NCBI GenBank assembly: GCA_009692825.1
Contig: SHYL01000008.1
Coordinates: 1 to 35,914, forward strand
Direction of reading: 5' to 3'
Origin: Dehalococcoidia bacterium
GTDB lineage: Bacteria; Chloroflexota; Dehalococcoidia; SHYB01; SHYL01
Length of the DNA: 35,914 bases
In this document: positions 1 through 9,891 of the stretch, piece after piece
Layout: each line of letters opens with the position of its first letter
Position numbering within the stretch: the first letter of the stretch is position 1
Translations under genes and position numbers: made by a program
Notes under the pieces: generated by a model
The model's database searches: none
What the model saw: only the letters and a program-made list of their open reading frames with translations
Told to the model about the DNA's origin: nothing

Positions 1-1
1 C

Positions 2-139
2 GCCAGCACTTTACTTGCGATCTGTCTTTTCCTGGCAGCACCTAATAAGCGGATACGCGACGTTGGCAAAGTAGTAGAGATGAATTCTCAGCCGTCGCAG
101 AGCTATGTTGCAGCAGTCGTAGCGGATACTAAGACATGA
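2..139 (+). CDS. C-terminal fragment of an upstream protein with a hydrophobic segment (partial, cut by window edge)
   Basis: Open frame from base 2: ASTLLAICLFLAAPNKRIRDVGKVVEMNSQPSQSYVAAVVADTKT*. Its stop overlaps the next start (ATGA). Confidence 0.6.
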   Translation, partial: ASTLLAICLFLAAPNKRIRDVGKVVEMNSQPSQSYVAAVVADTKT

Positions 140-426
140 ACATAGGCATATGCCGCATCGCTCTACGTTTGCCTGAAAACGATAACCTAAAGGCCAAACG
201 TATGCTTGTGCGCTCCGTTACGGACCGTGTTCGCAATAAGTCCAACGTATCGATTTCTGAGGTTGCCGATAACGACAACTGGGAGCTTTTAACGATTGGT
301 ATTGCTTACGTCAGCAATGAAAGCCGACACGGCAATGAGGTTATGTCGAAAGTTGTGGAATACATCGATACGATAAAAGACGACGGTGAGATGCTTGATT
401 ACGATATCGAACTGATTACGGTTTGA
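136..426 (+). CDS. DUF503 (YlxP-like) family protein
   Basis: 96 aa ORF, MNIGICRIALRLPENDNLKAKRMLVRSVTDRVRNKSNVSISEV, matching the DUF503 pattern; ATGA-coupled to the upstream frame. Confidence 0.85.
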   Translation: MNIGICRIALRLPENDNLKAKRMLVRSVTDRVRNKSNVSISEVADNDNWELLTIGIAYVSNESRHGNEVMSKVVEYIDTIKDDGEMLDYDIELITV

Positions 427-474
427 TTCGTAACCATCTCGATTCACCTATTTATTTTGTAAACACTTTTTAAG

Positions 475-1539
475 CTAATCTACCGCGATATTCAGTTGCG
501 CGGCTGTTTTCAGCCAGTCCGCCCATTCTGAATCCTCCAACGGTATGCCGTCTTTTCTGCGCTTCTCTTCTATCTTGAAGCCGCGTTCGCCGGGCATAAG
601 GATTTCTTCGAAACCTTTGGCCTTCTTGCTGTTTTTCATCATGCCTATGCGCGCGTCCACCTTGTTCTTGAAGTCCTGAAGGTTTGTGAATGAGCTGACG
701 TTGAGCGCCATAATCATGGAGTCATTAGTGATTTTTCCTGTGGCCGCAGGGCTTGGGTCCATGGGCCCGCCGCTGAGGAGACCGCCCAGGATCTCGCTGA
801 CTATCTGCATCGCGGCACCTTTAGGACCGTTCGTCATGTTCGCCATCGAGCCTGACAGTCCCGGCGTAGGTGTCATGGGTGAACCGGGATTGTATTTGGT
901 TGCGTCTGCTGTCGTTACGCCGTCATCGTCCAGTATCCAGCCTTCAGGGATGGGAAGCTTTTTCACGAGGTATGGCTGGAGAGCACGGGACGCGATCGCG
1001 GTGGTCGCCATGTCAACGATTATCGGCTTCTCTTTGCCTGCTGGGATCGCAACCGATACAGGGTTCGTGCCCATGATTCGCGCTGCACCGCCGTATGCAG
1101 GCGACTGCGGGATGGCGGAGCGAGTGTACATCTGGCCGACCATGTCCTGCATGGCGATAAGCTCTGTGTAATAGCCAAGCGCTGTTACGCCCCCGAGGTT
1201 CTTTATCGCCGCCGCTCCCATGCCGTGCTTGCGGGCCTTCTCAATGATCTTATCGACCGCATGCTTTGCTATGACAGGTCCGATACCGAATTTCGCGTCC
1301 AGTGTAATAGTCGTGTCGCTTTCGGCAATAACGTCTGCCTTGATATGGTTACGGTTAGGGTCACGTATCGATGCATTCACAACGCCGGGTATGCCCCTGA
1401 TGCCGTGGCTATCGTGGCCGCGCAGGCTTGGCATGAGCAGGCTATCGAATACTATTGCCGCGTCCGCATCTGTGATGCCTGCGGCTGTCATCATTTTCAT
1501 GCTGAGGTCATGTGCGTGCTTAACGCTGATCAGATGCAT
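475..1539 (-). CDS. Ldh family (malate/L-lactate dehydrogenase-like, PF02615) oxidoreductase
   Basis: 354 aa; RGHDSHGIRGIP, GIGPVIAKHAVDKIIEKARKHGMGAAAIKN and IMGTNPVSVAIPAG motifs typical of the family. Confidence 0.9.
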   Translation of the reverse strand: MHLISVKHAHDLSMKMMTAAGITDADAAIVFDSLLMPSLRGHDSHGIRGIPGVVNASIRDPNRNHIKADVIAESDTTITLDAKFGIGPVIAKHAVDKIIEKARKHGMGAAAIKNLGGVTALGYYTELIAMQDMVGQMYTRSAIPQSPAYGGAARIMGTNPVSVAIPAGKEKPIIVDMATTAIASRALQPYLVKKLPIPEGWILDDDGVTTADATKYNPGSPMTPTPGLSGSMANMTNGPKGAAMQIVSEILGGLLSGGPMDPSPAATGKITNDSMIMALNVSSFTNLQDFKNKVDARIGMMKNSKKAKGFEEILMPGERGFKIEEKRRKDGIPLEDSEWADWLKTAAQLNIAVD

Positions 1540-1632
1540 AAGTTACTCCTTAGCTGGTCTGTACTGATTCGTTGGATTTTATCGGCACTACGATACCACA
1601 GTTAAGGTTCGCAGCGTTACACTTAAGAAGAT

Positions 1633-3951
1633 ATGCAGCTTCAAGACAAACCATCCTCATTTGACCCGAAGCAATTTATAGAAGAAATCAAGCGTGAGCC
1701 GTGGTATGCCGGGCAGATCGAGTATGTGGAGCATATTGCGCCGCGGCAGGCTAAACATGCAGCCTTGAAGTCTGCGATAGACCCATCGCTGGTTAGCGCA
1801 TTGCAGTCGGCCGGGCTGATGCCTATGTTTTCGCATCAGGCTGAGGCCATTGACCGCACGATTGCAGGCGAGAATGTGATAGTCTCCACACCCGCGGCAA
1901 GCGGGAAAAGCCTTTGCTATCAGGTTCCTGCCCTGAATGCTGTTCAGCAATCCGCTTCCGCCAGGGCGATATTGCTATATCCCACGAAGGCGCTGGCCCA
2001 GGACCAGCTACATTCACTCCAATCCTTGTCGTCGCGCATTTCGCGCAAACCCATGATTGCGACATACGATGGCGATACACCGCAGGAGGAGCGTTCGAAG
2101 ACGAGGCGCTCAGCAAACATCCTGCTAACGAACCCTGACATGCTTCACATGGGCATATTACCGAACCACAGGTCATGGTCGAAGCTGTTGCAGGGACTTA
2201 AGTATGTAGTTCTGGATGAGGCGCATGTCTATCGAGGCGTTTTCGGCAGCCACGTCGCAAACGTTTTGCGCAGGTTCAGGCGTTTGTGCGAAGGCTACGG
2301 CTCGCACCCGCAGTTCATCCTATGCTCAGCAACGCTGGCAAACCCCACAGAGCATGCTCAAAACCTTGTTGGGCTGCCGTTCACGTCGATAACTGAAGAT
2401 GGGTCACCCGCGGGAGCTAAAGAATTTGCGCTCTGGAACCCACCAGTCATCGATAAGGCGCGCGGAAGCAGGCGCAGCTCCAACTACGAATCGACCAACT
2501 TGTTCGCTTCATTAGTGAGTAAAGGCGTGCGCACCATCACATTCGCGCGCACCCGCAAGCTGACCGAGCTTATATACATTTACACACGTGAGAGGCTTGG
2601 TGAATCAGGAGCCGCGGTTGCCAGCAGGATAAGGCCGTACAGGGCGGGCTACCGTATCGAGGAGCGCAGGCAGATTGAAAAAGAGCTGTTCGAAGGCCGT
2701 TTGCTGGGCGTGTCGGCGACAAGCGCGCTGGAGCTAGGCATAGACATAGGCGGTCTGGATGCGACGATACTCACAGGCTATCCGGGCAGCATCGCGAGCG
2801 CTTGGCAGCAGGCCGGGCGCAGCGGACGCAGGGGCGGCGGTTCGCTTTCTATCATGGTAGCGATGAGCAACCCGCTTGACCAGTACTTCATGCGGAACCC
2901 TAAGGCTTTTTTCGGCAAGCCTCAGGAGAACGCTATAACGTCCCATACCAACCCTCACATACTGCGTTCGCACCTTTTGTGCGCGGCGTACGAGAGACCG
3001 TTGACGCAGTCGGACGCTTCGTATTTCGGCGAGCAAACAATTCCGTTGGCAAACGAGCTGACGAAGGAATGTCTAATGAGGCCGTCGTCCAGCGGACGTC
3101 AGTGGTACCTGGCGGCTGGAATCGATTATCCAGCGCAGGATATAAACATACGTTCCACCTCTGCTGGCGTTTACACGCTTATCGAGGAAGGAACCGGCAG
3201 ACTTTTAGAGACCGTCACATCTGAGCAGGCGTTCTCGCAGATACACCCCGGAGCTGTCTATCTGCACCAGGGCAACGCTTTCCTTGTGACCAGCCTGGAT
3301 ATTCCGGCGAAAAGTGCGTACGCCCGTCAGACCGAGGATCCGTTTTATACACAGTCGTCTGATGTCACTGATATACGTATCTTGCGCGTGCTGCAGGAGA
3401 AACAGGTCGGCCCCGCGAAACTGTATCTGGGCGAGGTGGATGTTTCACGTACTTTCGTCAGCTATAAAAAGAAGCGCCAGCTGACGGAAGAGATCGTCGA
3501 CGAAGAGCCGCTGGATCTGCCCACGCAATCGTTTCCGACGGTGGCATTTTGGTGGGACATACCGCAGAATATGCAGCGCGAAATACGGAAAGCAGGGCTG
3601 GACTTCGCCGGCACCATTCACGCGGCTGAACATGCTTCAATCGGCATGCTGCCCTTATTTGCACTCTGTGAGCGCAATGACATAGGTGGTGTATCGACTC
3701 CACTGCATCCGGACACAGGCCTGCCGCAGGTGTTCATATACGATGGACATGCGGGCGGTGTTGGTATCGCGGAGAAGGGCTACGAACTGGCGACGGAGCT
3801 GTGGGACGCGACTCTTAAGGTCATCAACGAATGTGTATGTGAAAGCGGCTGTCCTAGCTGCATACAATCGCCGAAGTGCGGCAACAACAACGAGCCGTTG
3901 GACAAGAAAGGCGCTGCTGCATTGCTGAAGAGCCTCTTGGGCCGAAGCTGA
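1633..3951 (+). CDS. DEAD/DEAH-box helicase with C-terminal DUF1998 Zn-binding domain (MrfA/YprA-like)
   Basis: 772 aa; ASGKSLCYQVP, VVLDEAHVYRG, CSATLANP, QAGRSGRRG; C-terminal CVCESGCPSCIQSPKCGNNNEPLDK cysteine cluster. Confidence 0.93.
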   Translation: MQLQDKPSSFDPKQFIEEIKREPWYAGQIEYVEHIAPRQAKHAALKSAIDPSLVSALQSAGLMPMFSHQAEAIDRTIAGENVIVSTPAASGKSLCYQVPALNAVQQSASARAILLYPTKALAQDQLHSLQSLSSRISRKPMIATYDGDTPQEERSKTRRSANILLTNPDMLHMGILPNHRSWSKLLQGLKYVVLDEAHVYRGVFGSHVANVLRRFRRLCEGYGSHPQFILCSATLANPTEHAQNLVGLPFTSITEDGSPAGAKEFALWNPPVIDKARGSRRSSNYESTNLFASLVSKGVRTITFARTRKLTELIYIYTRERLGESGAAVASRIRPYRAGYRIEERRQIEKELFEGRLLGVSATSALELGIDIGGLDATILTGYPGSIASAWQQAGRSGRRGGGSLSIMVAMSNPLDQYFMRNPKAFFGKPQENAITSHTNPHILRSHLLCAAYERPLTQSDASYFGEQTIPLANELTKECLMRPSSSGRQWYLAAGIDYPAQDINIRSTSAGVYTLIEEGTGRLLETVTSEQAFSQIHPGAVYLHQGNAFLVTSLDIPAKSAYARQTEDPFYTQSSDVTDIRILRVLQEKQVGPAKLYLGEVDVSRTFVSYKKKRQLTEEIVDEEPLDLPTQSFPTVAFWWDIPQNMQREIRKAGLDFAGTIHAAEHASIGMLPLFALCERNDIGGVSTPLHPDTGLPQVFIYDGHAGGVGIAEKGYELATELWDATLKVINECVCESGCPSCIQSPKCGNNNEPLDKKGAAALLKSLLGRS

Positions 3952-4959
3952 TCAGCGCAGGTTCTTGATTACCTCTTTTGCAAATTCCTGGGTTGTCGCT
4001 TTGCCGCCGAGGTCCTGAGGGCTGAATTTGCCTTCGCGAAGAGTTGTCTCCAGCGCGGTTTCTATCCGTGTTGCGGCTTCGGGTTCTCCAAGATGTCTGA
4101 GCATCATAACGCTGGTTAATATGCACGCCATAGGGTTAGCTATCCCCTTCCCGGCTGCCTGCGGCCAGCTACCGTGTACAGGCTCGAACACAGCGTAGTC
4201 CTTGCCGATATTTGCGCCAGGCACAACGCCTATGCCGCCAACAAGGCCAGCCGCTAGGTCGGAGAGTATATCGCCATAGAGGTTTTCCATGAGCAGGACG
4301 TCGAACTGCTGCGGATTCATCACCAGTTGCATGCAGGCGTTGTCTACTATCATCTCTTCATACTGTATGGACTTATAGTTTTTAGATACGTTCCGGCAGC
4401 AGTCCAGGAATAGGCCATCAGATAACTTCATGATATTCGCCTTGTGTATAGCTGATACTTTTTTACGGTTCTCACGAACGGCCAGCTCAAACGCATATTC
4501 TGCGATCCGTGTGGACGCAACACGGGTGATGATTTTTATGGACTCTACCACGCCCGGGACGACTTCGTGTTCAATGCCTGCGTATAGGTCTTCTGTATTC
4601 TCGCGGATGATTACCAGGTTTACATTTTTGTGCAGAGACGGGACGCCTGGGAAATTCTTAACGGGACGCACGTTTGCATACATATCAAGGCTCTTGCGGA
4701 GAGCCACATTCAGGCTTGGGAAGCCTTCCGCTATTGGAGTGGTGATTGGGCCTTTGAGCGCAACTTTGTTGCGCTTGATCGCATCAAGGCTTTCGATTGG
4801 AAGCAGGACCCCGTATCTATGTATACCCTGCTGTCCGATGATGGCATGTTCCCACTGTATGTTTACGCCAGAGGCAGCAATGACCTCTACGGTAGCGTTA
4901 ACTACTTCTGGGCCGATACCGTCGCCAATGACTAACGTTAGCGTATAATTTTTCGGCAA
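3952..4959 (-). CDS. NAD-dependent isocitrate/isopropylmalate dehydrogenase family protein
   Basis: 335 aa; GDGIGPEV, RENTEDLYAGIEH, NLYGDILSDLAAGLVGG and EPVHGSWPQAAGKGIANP motifs. Confidence 0.93.
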   Translation of the reverse strand: MPKNYTLTLVIGDGIGPEVVNATVEVIAASGVNIQWEHAIIGQQGIHRYGVLLPIESLDAIKRNKVALKGPITTPIAEGFPSLNVALRKSLDMYANVRPVKNFPGVPSLHKNVNLVIIRENTEDLYAGIEHEVVPGVVESIKIITRVASTRIAEYAFELAVRENRKKVSAIHKANIMKLSDGLFLDCCRNVSKNYKSIQYEEMIVDNACMQLVMNPQQFDVLLMENLYGDILSDLAAGLVGGIGVVPGANIGKDYAVFEPVHGSWPQAAGKGIANPMACILTSVMMLRHLGEPEAATRIETALETTLREGKFSPQDLGGKATTQEFAKEVIKNLR

Positions 4960-5037
4960 TCCCGCGCCTCCAATGTAACTTAAAACGCTTTTGAAATTAT
5001 AGCCAAAGATTTAATTTTCTACTTCCAGAGGAGAATT

Positions 5038-5679
5038 TTGATCAAAGCCGTTATTTTCGATATGGACGGTGTGCTTTCAGATAGCGAGCCGCTTTTCAGA
5101 GAATCAATCAACAAAATTCTAGTAGAGGAAGGTGCGCAAATATCCGAGCAGGAATACAAGCAGCTTATCGGCTCCACTTTTGAGCATGCCTGGCAGGTTT
5201 TGATAGAGAGGTTCAACCTTAAAAAGCCGGCGAGCCATTACATGCAGATTTACGATGGTGTTGTGGAAGATACGCTCGGAGCAAAAGCTAGGCCTGCCTC
5301 TGGCGTTTACGAACTCATGGCAGAACTCGATAAGCGGAAGTTGCCCAAAGGTCTAGCGTCTGCATCTAAACGAATATGGATCAATGCCCTTCTGCGCGCG
5401 ATAAAACTGGAAAACTCTTTTAACGTGATAGTAGCCGGCGACGAAGTAAAAAAAGGAAAGCCTGAGCCTGAGATTTACATAACGGCAGCCCATAAACTTG
5501 GCTTCGAGCCTAAGGAATGTGTTGTCATCGAGGATTCGCCGACAGGGATACTGTCGGCATCTCGTTCCGGTGCGAAAGTAGTGGCGGTCAGAACGCCATA
5601 TACGGCGGGTCTGGATATCTCTAAGGCTAACGTAATCATCGATAGCCTTGCTAACTTCGACTACAGAGTGCTGGATTAG
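5038..5679 (+). CDS. HAD-superfamily phosphatase (beta-phosphoglucomutase-like); TTG start
   Basis: 213 aa; IFDMDGVLSDSEPL (motif I), GLASASK (motif II), KGKPEPEIY and VVIEDSPTGILSA (motifs III/IV). Confidence 0.9.
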   Translation: MIKAVIFDMDGVLSDSEPLFRESINKILVEEGAQISEQEYKQLIGSTFEHAWQVLIERFNLKKPASHYMQIYDGVVEDTLGAKARPASGVYELMAELDKRKLPKGLASASKRIWINALLRAIKLENSFNVIVAGDEVKKGKPEPEIYITAAHKLGFEPKECVVIEDSPTGILSASRSGAKVVAVRTPYTAGLDISKANVIIDSLANFDYRVLD

Positions 5680-5682
5680 CGT

Positions 5683-6210
5683 ATGCCTGCGCTTCCTGAC
5701 CTTCTACAGCCCGGACTAACGTTGGTAATGCTTGGATTTAACCCGGGCTTGATGTCGTGGCAGCAGGGCCACTACTATGTCAATCCCAGAAATTATTTCT
5801 ATCCTCTCATGCATAAGTATGGCATTACGCCTAGATTGTTCGCGCCGCACGAGGATGTCCAGCTTCCGTCCGTAAGCATAGGCATGGTAGACGTGCTTAA
5901 AGAGCCGTCTGCACGTTCGTCAGACATACCCTCAAAGGTTTTTGTTGCCGGCAAAGAGGTGCTCATTGCCAAGCTTGAGAAAGCGGAACCAAAAATCGTA
6001 TGTTCCAACGGTGCAGTGATTTACTCAATCGTATTTGGTAGGACCTGCCAGTATGGACTGCAGGAAGAGCGGATAGGCGGCGCGCCTCTCTACGTTGTTC
6101 CCTCAACGTCGCCCGCCAACAATGGGAAGTGGCAGGAGCGCGAAAGTTGTTTTGCTGAGCTTGGCGAAATGGTTAAGCGTGAAGTCCTGAAACGTTACTC
6201 CAAAAGGTAA
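5683..6210 (+). CDS. Mismatch-specific uracil/thymine DNA glycosylase (MUG-like, UDG superfamily)
   Basis: 175 aa; VMLGFNPGLMSWQQGHYYVNPRNYFYPLMHKYGITPRLFAPHEDVQLPSVSIGMVDVLKEPSARSSDI resembles the MUG GxNPG motif and downstream region. Confidence 0.8.
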   Translation: MPALPDLLQPGLTLVMLGFNPGLMSWQQGHYYVNPRNYFYPLMHKYGITPRLFAPHEDVQLPSVSIGMVDVLKEPSARSSDIPSKVFVAGKEVLIAKLEKAEPKIVCSNGAVIYSIVFGRTCQYGLQEERIGGAPLYVVPSTSPANNGKWQERESCFAELGEMVKREVLKRYSKR

Positions 6211-7049
6211 GCCGCACCGATAAGACCCGGTCCTGTATAAAGCCCCATTGCGGGTGTGAACGACGAGAGCATCAATTCACTCGGTTTCACTTCCGCATCG
6301 ACTCGTTTCAAGAACAGCTCTGCTTCTTCAGGCGCATTTGTATGGACCACCGCCACTTTTAGCTTTCCCTTCGCTGATTCTGATTTAAGGCTTTCGATGA
6401 TTTTGCGCAAAGCCTGTGGCTTGCTCAGAGCCGCGCCATTCCGTTTCACTTCACCATTCGCAATGCTAAGAATGGGTTTGATATTGACCAGGTTGCCTGC
6501 CCACGCCGCCGCTGATGGGATCCGCTTGCTTCGCGCCAGATACTCCAGCGTATCCATAACTGCCAGAAGTCCTGTGCACTGCCGCGTTTGCTCGGCTGCT
6601 CTTACAACTTCTTCAAGACTTGCGCCTTGTTCCGATGCTTCGGCTGCCGCGAGCGCTACGAATCCTGCCGCCATCGATGCGCTCCTAGAGTCGACTACGC
6701 TTATGCGGACGTTCTTTAGCGACTCGTGGGCGTTCTGTGCGGCTGTGCTTGCTGAGTTATAGAGTGAGCTTAGGCCTGCGTGCAGCGTTACGCAAAGAAT
6801 CTGGCCATGGTCACGCGCAAGTTCTTGGTAGGCTTCAATATATGCACCCGGGGATGGCGGGGATGTACCCGGCGGCTTGCCTGACTCTTTCAGTAGGCGA
6901 TAGAACTCGTCAGGATTGGATCGGTGATCATCGAGATAAAGGTTGTCGCCAAAGAGAAAGCTAAAGGGAAGTACTTTTATATGGTGTTTAATGACGTAGC
7001 TTTGGGGAATACAGGCGGTGCTGTCCGTAACTATTGCTACGTTTGCCAT
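6195..7049 (-). CDS. DegV family fatty-acid-binding protein
   Basis: 284 aa; VAIVTDSTACIPQ, PGTSPPSPGAYIEAYQEL, LSSLYNSASTAAQNA and VVDSRSASMAAGFVALAAAEA. Confidence 0.93.
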   Translation of the reverse strand: MANVAIVTDSTACIPQSYVIKHHIKVLPFSFLFGDNLYLDDHRSNPDEFYRLLKESGKPPGTSPPSPGAYIEAYQELARDHGQILCVTLHAGLSSLYNSASTAAQNAHESLKNVRISVVDSRSASMAAGFVALAAAEASEQGASLEEVVRAAEQTRQCTGLLAVMDTLEYLARSKRIPSAAAWAGNLVNIKPILSIANGEVKRNGAALSKPQALRKIIESLKSESAKGKLKVAVVHTNAPEEAELFLKRVDAEVKPSELMLSSFTPAMGLYTGPGLIGAAYLLE

Positions 7050-7058
7050 TCTTGAATG

Positions 7059-7529
7059 CTACCGGGTTACCGAGTCACTGGTAGTAAGTCGTTTCCTGTA
7101 GACCCAGGCGGACTTGCCGCCGTCGTAATAGTTTCGCTTGCGCTCGCCGCGAACGAAGCCGTAGCGTTCGTAGAAACTTATCGCGATATCGTTATCGTGG
7201 CGGACTTCGAGACGCATAACGTTTGCTCCGCGAGAGATGGCCAGCAACTGGGCTTCTTCAAGTAGCATTTTTGCGTAGCCGTTCCTCCTGTGCCCGGGAT
7301 GTACAGTGATGTTATAGATCCTGCAGGAGCTGCTGCCACGGTGGAACGCTACCATGCACATGCCAACAATGCTTTGCTCGCCGTCTATAATAAGCGTCAC
7401 CGCATTAGCTTTGGTGAGTAGATGTAGAAATTGTCTTCTGCCGAAGTGGTCAGAATCATATCCAACCCTTTCAAGCTCAAGAACAGCTTCCAGGTCTTTG
7501 CCGGTGGCGGCACGTATATTCGGGTTCAT
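7059..7529 (-). CDS. GNAT family N-acetyltransferase (RimI-like)
   Basis: 156 aa; IYNITVHPGHRRNGYAKMLLEEAQLLAISRGANVMRLEVRHDNDIAISFYERYGFV. Confidence 0.88.
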   Translation of the reverse strand: MNPNIRAATGKDLEAVLELERVGYDSDHFGRRQFLHLLTKANAVTLIIDGEQSIVGMCMVAFHRGSSSCRIYNITVHPGHRRNGYAKMLLEEAQLLAISRGANVMRLEVRHDNDIAISFYERYGFVRGERKRNYYDGGKSAWVYRKRLTTSDSVTR

Positions 7530-7548
7530 TATCTAAGCGTACGTGATG

Positions 7549-8391
7549 TTACTTGCTGCGTTCAACCATTGCTATAAGCCTGCGAGCGCGTCGCACTGCA
7601 GAAATATCGGCCAGCTCGCCACCTACATACGCTCCGGCGGTATCCTTGCGCTCCGCTTCTTCGTACGCCTTAATGATCTGGCGTGCGCGGTTAATCTCAA
7701 CCTCCGAAGGAGAAAAAGATTTGTTGATTCGCTCGATTTGCGAATAGCTTGTCGCAAGTTTCCCTGAAAATCCCATTTGCTTTGCCGCAGAAATTGAGTT
7801 GCCCAGATTTGCGTCTGTGCTTGGCCCATCGAAGCAGACTATGTCTGACGCGTTCGCAGCTACAACGACCGACGACCGTGCGAATGCCAGCGCATGTTCG
7901 GACGAGTCAGGAATGGACATCGTCCTGGCGTACGTTTCGCTTCCGAATACCACGGCTGTGATACGTGGCGATGAACCGCAGATTTCGAACGCTCTTACGA
8001 CACCGCGGGCAGTTTCGAGCCACGGGATTACTTTAATATGGCCCGTGGGTATTCTGCGCTTCTCTTCCATCTCTTTTATCACGCTGCCGTAATCGAATAC
8101 GTCATGGGAAGATTCGACATGGCCTACGCTTATGCCTGATAGGTGAGTGGAAGTAACTGCATCTATATCGTCGCGAGACATGCCTGTAGAGATTGGATTT
8201 ATATGGACGAATACCTCTTTGCCTTTGCGAGCGAGAGGCTCGATTGCGGCGGCAACTGGCGACCTTGCGCTGGCCGCTTTATCTGTTGGTACATTGGATA
8301 TGTCAAGCATGACTGCGTCCGCTTTGGATGAAAGCAGGTTGTCCAGTGATTTCAACTCGTCACTGCGAACGATTAATAATGATCTAAAAAT
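7549..8391 (-). CDS. HpcH/HpaI aldolase/citrate lyase-like (CoA ester lyase) family protein; proposed AUU start at 8391 (ORF track uses TTG at 8355)
   Basis: The ORF track protein begins inside the conserved N-terminal strand. The same frame upstream reads (I/M)FRSLLIVRSDELKSLDNLLSSKADAVMLDISNVP, the usual family N-terminus, with GAGGT five bases before ATT. HPWLETARGVV-like and VFGSETYA segments follow. Confidence 0.78.
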   Translation of the reverse strand: MFRSLLIVRSDELKSLDNLLSSKADAVMLDISNVPTDKAASARSPVAAAIEPLARKGKEVFVHINPISTGMSRDDIDAVTSTHLSGISVGHVESSHDVFDYGSVIKEMEEKRRIPTGHIKVIPWLETARGVVRAFEICGSSPRITAVVFGSETYARTMSIPDSSEHALAFARSSVVVAANASDIVCFDGPSTDANLGNSISAAKQMGFSGKLATSYSQIERINKSFSPSEVEINRARQIIKAYEEAERKDTAGAYVGGELADISAVRRARRLIAMVERSK

Positions 8392-8403
8392 AGGCGACCT
8401 CGC

Positions 8404-9891
8404 TTAGATTTTCTGTTTATCGGCGTCAGCCCGCCATCTGAGGACAGGCTGCCTGGCAGCGCGCGCTTCGTCGAGGCGTGTCATCGGTGCCGAATACGGC
8501 GCATTTCTGACGAGTTCTGGCTGCTCCTCGACCTCTCTGGCGATGCTAAGCATAGCATCTATAAAAGCGTCCAATCCCTCACGTCCTTCGCTTTCAGTAG
8601 GCTCTATCATAAGCGCTTCTTCAACTATCAGTGGGAAGTACATGGTGGGCGGATGAAATCCGTAATCGATAAGGCGTTTCGCTACGTCTAGCGCTCGCAC
8701 GTTGTGTTCTTTCTGGCGTTTCGCAGAGAAGATGACTTCGTGCATGCAGAGGCGCTGGTAAGGCAAGAGGTAATCGCCCTTCAACTTCGCGAGCACATAA
8801 TTAGCATTGATGACCGCATTTTCGCTGATGGATTTTAGCCCTTCGGCGCCCAGAATGCGGATATATGCGTAGGCTCTTACCAGCATCCCAAAGTTGCCGT
8901 TGAAAGCGGCGATTTTCCCTATCGATTTAGCCGGCCTGTGAAACTTATAAGTATTGTTGGCAATCTTTACGACAACCGCATCAGGCAAATAATCCCTGAG
9001 AGTTTCACTCACGCATACCGGACCTGAGCCTGGGCCGCCTCCGCCGTGCGGTGTGCTGAACGTCTTGTGTAGGTTCAGATGGACTACGTCGAATCCGAGC
9101 GCTCCCGGCTTCACCTGCCCCAGCAGTGCGTTCATGTTGGCGCCGTCGCCGTAAACAAGGCCGCCAGCTTCGTGTACAGCTTTGCAAATCTCGACGATAT
9201 GTCTTTCGAATAGTCCCAGCGTACTTGGGAGGGTAATCATCAGGCCCACCACATCGGTGCCTAGCTCCTTGTGCAGAGCATCCATGTCTACGTTGCCGTC
9301 ATTGTCCGTGGCAACACTTGTCACTGTAAACCCGAGCATTGCCGCTGTCGCCGGGTTTGTCCCGTGCGCAGAGTCAGGTATAAGCACACGCTTGCGCTGT
9401 ATCTGGCCGTGTTCCAGGTGGTACGCTCTGAACATTTGTAGTCCCGTGAATTCCCCGTGCGCTCCCGCGAGCGGAGCTAAGCTTACGGCTGACGTGCCTG
9501 TTATTTCAGCGAGGTAGGTCTGCAGATTGTGCATCAGCTGTAGCGCTCCCTGAGCGGTTTCATCAGGTTGGATAGGGTGTACATTAGCAAAACCCGGGAG
9601 ACGTACTGCGTCTTCATGAAGCTTTGGGTTGTACTTCATCGTGCAGCTGCCCAGTGGATAGATTCCGCTGTCAACGCCGTAGTTAAGCGTGCTGAGATGA
9701 GTGAAATATCGGATCAGCTGAGGTTCGCTAACCTCTGGGAAGTGCAGGTCATCGCGTAGGAGCTCTGCTGGAGGCATATCCGAAAGTGGCACATCCATCG
9801 ACGGCGTTGTAGAGGCGCGCCTGCCGGCTACGCTCACGTCCATAAGGAGCGTACGTTGTTTCTCCAGGAGCTTGGGGTTATTTATCAGCAA
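8404..9891 (-). CDS. gcvPB: Glycine dehydrogenase (decarboxylating) subunit 2
   Basis: 495 aa; GIYPLGSCTMKYNPK, HGTNPATAAM, HLNLHKTFSTPHGGGGPGSGPV (PLP lysine), YFPLIVEEALMIEPTESE. Confidence 0.97.
   Translation of the reverse strand: MLINNPKLLEKQRTLLMDVSVAGRRASTTPSMDVPLSDMPPAELLRDDLHFPEVSEPQLIRYFTHLSTLNYGVDSGIYPLGSCTMKYNPKLHEDAVRLPGFANVHPIQPDETAQGALQLMHNLQTYLAEITGTSAVSLAPLAGAHGEFTGLQMFRAYHLEHGQIQRKRVLIPDSAHGTNPATAAMLGFTVTSVATDNDGNVDMDALHKELGTDVVGLMITLPSTLGLFERHIVEICKAVHEAGGLVYGDGANMNALLGQVKPGALGFDVVHLNLHKTFSTPHGGGGPGSGPVCVSETLRDYLPDAVVVKIANNTYKFHRPAKSIGKIAAFNGNFGMLVRAYAYIRILGAEGLKSISENAVINANYVLAKLKGDYLLPYQRLCMHEVIFSAKRQKEHNVRALDVAKRLIDYGFHPPTMYFPLIVEEALMIEPTESEGREGLDAFIDAMLSIAREVEEQPELVRNAPYSAPMTRLDEARAARQPVLRWRADADKQKI

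Noticed and set aside
686-1605. Plus-strand ORFs 686-1171, 870-1076, 1220-1567 and 1225-1605 opposite the Ldh gene, and similar antisense ORFs throughout the track
   Set aside because: They lie wholly antisense to strongly recognised genes, show no family signature, and have composition expected from shadow ORFs.
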